Below are positions 42,607 through 44,343 of a stretch of 44,343 bases of DNA, piece after piece. The translations under genes and the position numbers were made by a program. The stretch spans positions 1-44,343 of the forward strand of contig CAPAOL010000032.1 in assembly GCA_948579315.1 (NCBI GenBank), written 5' to 3'. The notes beneath the pieces were generated by a model. The model was not told where the DNA came from. It searched no databases and worked only from the letters and a program-made list of their open reading frames with translations. Source of the stretch: an uncultured Phocaeicola sp. (lineage in GTDB: Bacteria; Bacteroidota; Bacteroidia; Bacteroidales; Bacteroidaceae). Numbering within the stretch: the stretch's first letter is position 1; each line of letters starts with the position of its first letter.

Positions 42607-42948
42607 CGCATCCTTGGGCAGAGCTTTTACGGCAACCGCCGAACGTGCGGGAAAAGCTCCGTCAAAATACGTGGCATACACGCCATTCATCCCTGCAAAC
42701 AGGGACATATCCTGAAGAAATACAGTAGTTTTGACAATGTTTCCCATTGTCAATCCTGCTTCTTCAAGAATGTGTTTGATATTCTCCAACGACTGGCGAG
42801 CCTGTCCTTCTATACCTTCAGCCATCTGTCCCGTAGCGGCATCAATAGGCAACTGTCCGGATACAAATACCATACCATTGGCTTCTATCGCCTGACTATA
42901 AGGACCGATAGCCCCCGGAGCTTTCTCACTACAAATTACTTTTTTCAT
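42574..42948 (-). CDS. ridA: RidA-family enamine/imine deaminase
   Basis: Trimeric enzyme that hydrolyses reactive 2-aminoacrylate-type enamines. Key features are APGAIGPYSQAI near the N-terminus, VFVSGQLPID, R102 in PARSAVAV and E118 in VEIECIA, corresponding to the substrate-binding arginine and the glutamate of E. coli RidA. The 124-residue length is normal. A TATCTTTG box (42987-42980) lies upstream. Its stop lies 33 bases inside folC on the opposite strand. Confidence 0.95.
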   Translation of the reverse strand: MKKVICSEKAPGAIGPYSQAIEANGMVFVSGQLPIDAATGQMAEGIEGQARQSLENIKHILEEAGLTMGNIVKTTVFLQDMSLFAGMNGVYATYFDGAFPARSAVAVKALPKDALVEIECIAVR

Positions 42949-43038
42949 ATCTATTTCTTTTTCTGTTTATAATGGATTTCAAAGATAAAAATAAATTCTG
43001 AAATTTCTTCCACCGGATTAGGAATCAACATATAGAAA

Positions 43039-43290
43039 TCACAATCTCACCCCATCCCATTGCATCACCACCACCCACTCTTTCGGTTGGCAAATCCCAT
43101 GAAAACGGTGCGGAACCGTAGCAACCACCAAATCACAATTGGAAGCTAATACGGTTCTCAACTCCTTCAGCAACATATCCATCCGGATAATCAAATGAAG
43201 ATACTCCGTCATACACCGGATCACGCGCACATACTGATAAATACACATATCCTCTCCCCGTCTTATCCCCCTCAGTGTGTTGGAAGAGAC
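43039..43290 (-). other. Unassigned coding-like fragment
   Basis: A minus-strand frame reads for example MDMLLKELRTVLASNCDLVV and ends MQWDGVRL at 43039. Its codon use looks coding, but a second minus frame over 43133-43290 also looks coding (SSFDYPDGYVAEGVENR), so the true frame is uncertain. It abuts the amidase remnant and has no credible start. Probably debris of a former accessory gene. Confidence 0.25.
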
Positions 43291-43298
43291 AGCAAGTT

Positions 43299-43527
43299 CG
43301 CTTATAACCGGCATAGTATTGGAATCTGCTATGAAGGCGGACTGAATGAAGAAGGTCGTCCGGCAGATACGAGAACACAGGCGCAACGTTTTGCGTTGCT
43401 CAACTTGTTGACGATTCTCAAACATCAGTATCCAGAAGCGCAAATCATAGGGCATTATCAGCTTAGTGCTTCGATTCATAAAGCTTGCCCCTGTTTTGAT
43501 GCTCAAAAGGAGTACTTTACTATCTAA
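43299..43527 (+). pseudogene. Remnant of an N-acetylmuramoyl-L-alanine amidase
   Basis: The plus frame reads AYNRHSIGICYEGGLNEEGR, then RTQAQRFALLNLLTILKHQY, and ends HKACPCFDAQKEYF. This is the C-terminal half of the phage-type T7-lysozyme-like amidase common in Bacteroides accessory loci (HSIGICYEGGLD, GHxxxS, KACPCFD). The N-terminal half with the first zinc-binding histidine is missing. The upstream part of the open frame (from 43195) does not resemble the family, which marks a deletion or rearrangement joint near 43299. It ends at a strong terminator. Confidence 0.75.
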
Positions 43528-43575
43528 AAAAACTACGGGAGACGGTGAAAATGCTGTCTCCCGTAGTTTTTTTAG
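43524..43575. terminator. Strong bidirectional intrinsic terminator
   Basis: CTAAAAAAACTACGGGAGAC (43524-43543) is perfectly complementary over 20 bases to 43556-43575, with a 12-base loop. The A7 and T7 flanks are part of the stem, so it works on both strands. It serves the amidase remnant and the DUF4248 gene. Confidence 0.9.
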
Positions 43576-43588
43576 ATATTTATATCAT

Positions 43589-43822
43589 TTATAAGTCTCC
43601 CGGTTTTCCTAAATAATAGGTGATAAGCCGTACTTCTCTCACAGAAAATGCCTTTGTCTTCGGATGAAAATCGGTAGATAGTATCTCATCCATCAATGGC
43701 TTGCATCTCCTCATCCAGCGCCGGAGTTTATTGACTGAAGCACGGATCGTCAAATCAGGAAAATACATCTGCGCCAACTTTTGTTTATTATAACATTTCA
43801 CTACAAATTCTGAATGTTCCAT
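43589..43822 (-). CDS. DUF4248 protein
   Basis: A 77-residue protein of a Bacteroides family recognised by QKLAQMYFPDLTIRASVNKL followed by RRWMRRCKPLMDEI and a helix near REVRLITYYLGKPG. It looks like a small DNA-binding or phage-related regulator. Members usually sit near an HU-like gene and an amidase in accessory and capsule loci; here only the amidase remnant is left beside it. Function is unknown. It is convergent with the amidase remnant. Confidence 0.82.
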   Translation of the reverse strand: MEHSEFVVKCYNKQKLAQMYFPDLTIRASVNKLRRWMRRCKPLMDEILSTDFHPKTKAFSVREVRLITYYLGKPGDL

Positions 43823-43983
43823 CGTTTCTTTATTACTGTTTTCTATGCTATAAAGTTACAAAAATTATAACATATAAACAAAGAAAGAAGAGACTATTAT
43901 CGTCAGAAACCATGTTAACATAATCCCTGCATCCACCTCGGTACCGGCATCGCTGCCATAATGCAGTGATTGCCTTGCCACGG

Positions 43984-44115
43984 TCATAATCTTTCAACAA
44001 AAAACATGGTATTTTTGTCTGAATCAAGAACTTGTCTCAATGCTTGGTTATAACCTGCTCCATATCCCACATTATCACTGCCTATCATTGAATAAAACTC
44101 AAAACAGTTTCTTTC
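43984..44115 (-). pseudogene. Possible glycosyltransferase family 2 remnant
   Basis: The minus strand stays open from 44115 to a TGA at 43984 and includes MIGSDNVGYGAGYNQALRQV. The NVGYGAGYNQAL string resembles the N-x-G-x-G-x-x-x-N segment of GT2 sugar transferases, but no other part of such a gene is found. If real, it is a 40-codon scrap of a surface-glycan gene. The rest of 43823-44116 shows no gene. Confidence 0.25.
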
Positions 44116-44116
44116 A

Positions 44117-44343
44117 CTATAGCTTTTCTATTTCCTCTTCAGACAATCCGGTAACTTGTGAAATTACATCAATTGCTACTCCCAATTGTTTCAGATTTCG
44201 AGCATTATTCAAATTGGCTTCTCTTGCTCCTTCTTCTCTTCCTTCTTTTCTTCCTTCTTCCCGACCTTCTTCTCTTCCTTCTTCCCGGCCTTTCTTTTCT
44301 GCCGTAGATATAACACTATACCAGTCACGGAAATTCTTCAAGC
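44117..44343 (-). CDS. 3' end of an Rpn-type nuclease/transposase, partial
   Basis: The open frame runs off the window edge. The visible C-terminus has FRDWYSVISTAEKKGREEG, several more GREEG/GRKEG units, then a helical end (LGVAIDVISQVTGLSEEEIE). This tail is typical of PD-(D/E)XK family transposase/Rpn recombination-promoting nucleases, whose catalytic domain would lie outside the window. The internal ATG at 44341 is unlikely to be the real start. The repeated codons give a purine-rich tract prone to length variation. Confidence 0.7.
   Translation of the reverse strand, partial: LKNFRDWYSVISTAEKKGREEGREEGREEGRKEGREEGAREANLNNARNLKQLGVAIDVISQVTGLSEEEIEKL

Noticed and set aside
43039..43506. 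155-residue minus-strand protein
   Set aside because: Its first half is antisense to the recognisable amidase remnant; only the part below about 43290 might be real.

Overview
The window looks like chromosomal DNA of a gut Bacteroides (B. thetaiotaomicron/ovatus-like). The evidence is a SusC/SusD polysaccharide-utilization locus (PUL) with FecI/FecR-type regulators, NigD-like, DUF1735, DUF3078, DUF4494 and DUF4248 proteins, a short RpoD lacking region 1.1, many SPII lipoproteins, and promoters of the Bacteroides type (TTTG, about 20 bases, TAnnTTTG). No species assignment was tested.

Layout. 1-47: 5' part of a tRNA-Ser on the minus strand. 287-3259: pflB-pflA, anaerobic pyruvate cleavage. 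3529-14424 (minus): a GH18 PUL, running ECF sigma, FecR anti-sigma, SusC, SusD, GH18 endoglycosidase, LamG/DUF1735 lipoprotein, DUF1735 lipoprotein, then a separate small lipoprotein. 14813-16675 (minus): a second ECF sigma with a membrane-anchored beta-barrel protein. 16840-20063: NigD-like lipoprotein, aquaporin, and a divergent oxyR/dps pair sharing a near-canonical OxyR site. 20064-20916: an unusually repeat-rich gap. 20917-27871: MscS channel, C11 cysteine protease, small secreted protein, RpoD, HtrA, NlpC/P60 endopeptidase. 27967-28332: RNase P RNA. 28356-42948: mostly housekeeping (YihY, nitroreductase, riboflavin synthase, GlnS, TPR protein, DedA, DUF3078 barrel, Tpx, DUF4494-YggS-DHOD-like operon, PhoH, FolC, RidA). 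43000-44343: a decayed accessory patch with an amidase remnant, DUF4248, a possible glycosyltransferase scrap and the 3' end of an Rpn-type nuclease/transposase.

The strongest unexpected observations are two apparent inactivating lesions in the same PUL: a one-base frameshift between the signal peptide and the body of SusC (about 12588-12617), and an in-frame TAA at 5595-5597 that splits the LamG/DUF1735 protein. The ECF pair, SusD and the GH18 active site look intact. Other notable signals are the OxyR operator embedded in the oxyR-dps promoters, stacked inverted repeats upstream of pflB, tandem 22-bp palindromes at 14710-14792, a cruciform-rich GAAAC/GTTTC region bounded by GTGACAGCA motifs at 20148-20525, and a structured leader upstream of the DUF3078 gene. 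I found no CRISPR array, no complete insertion sequence and no clear novel defence system.
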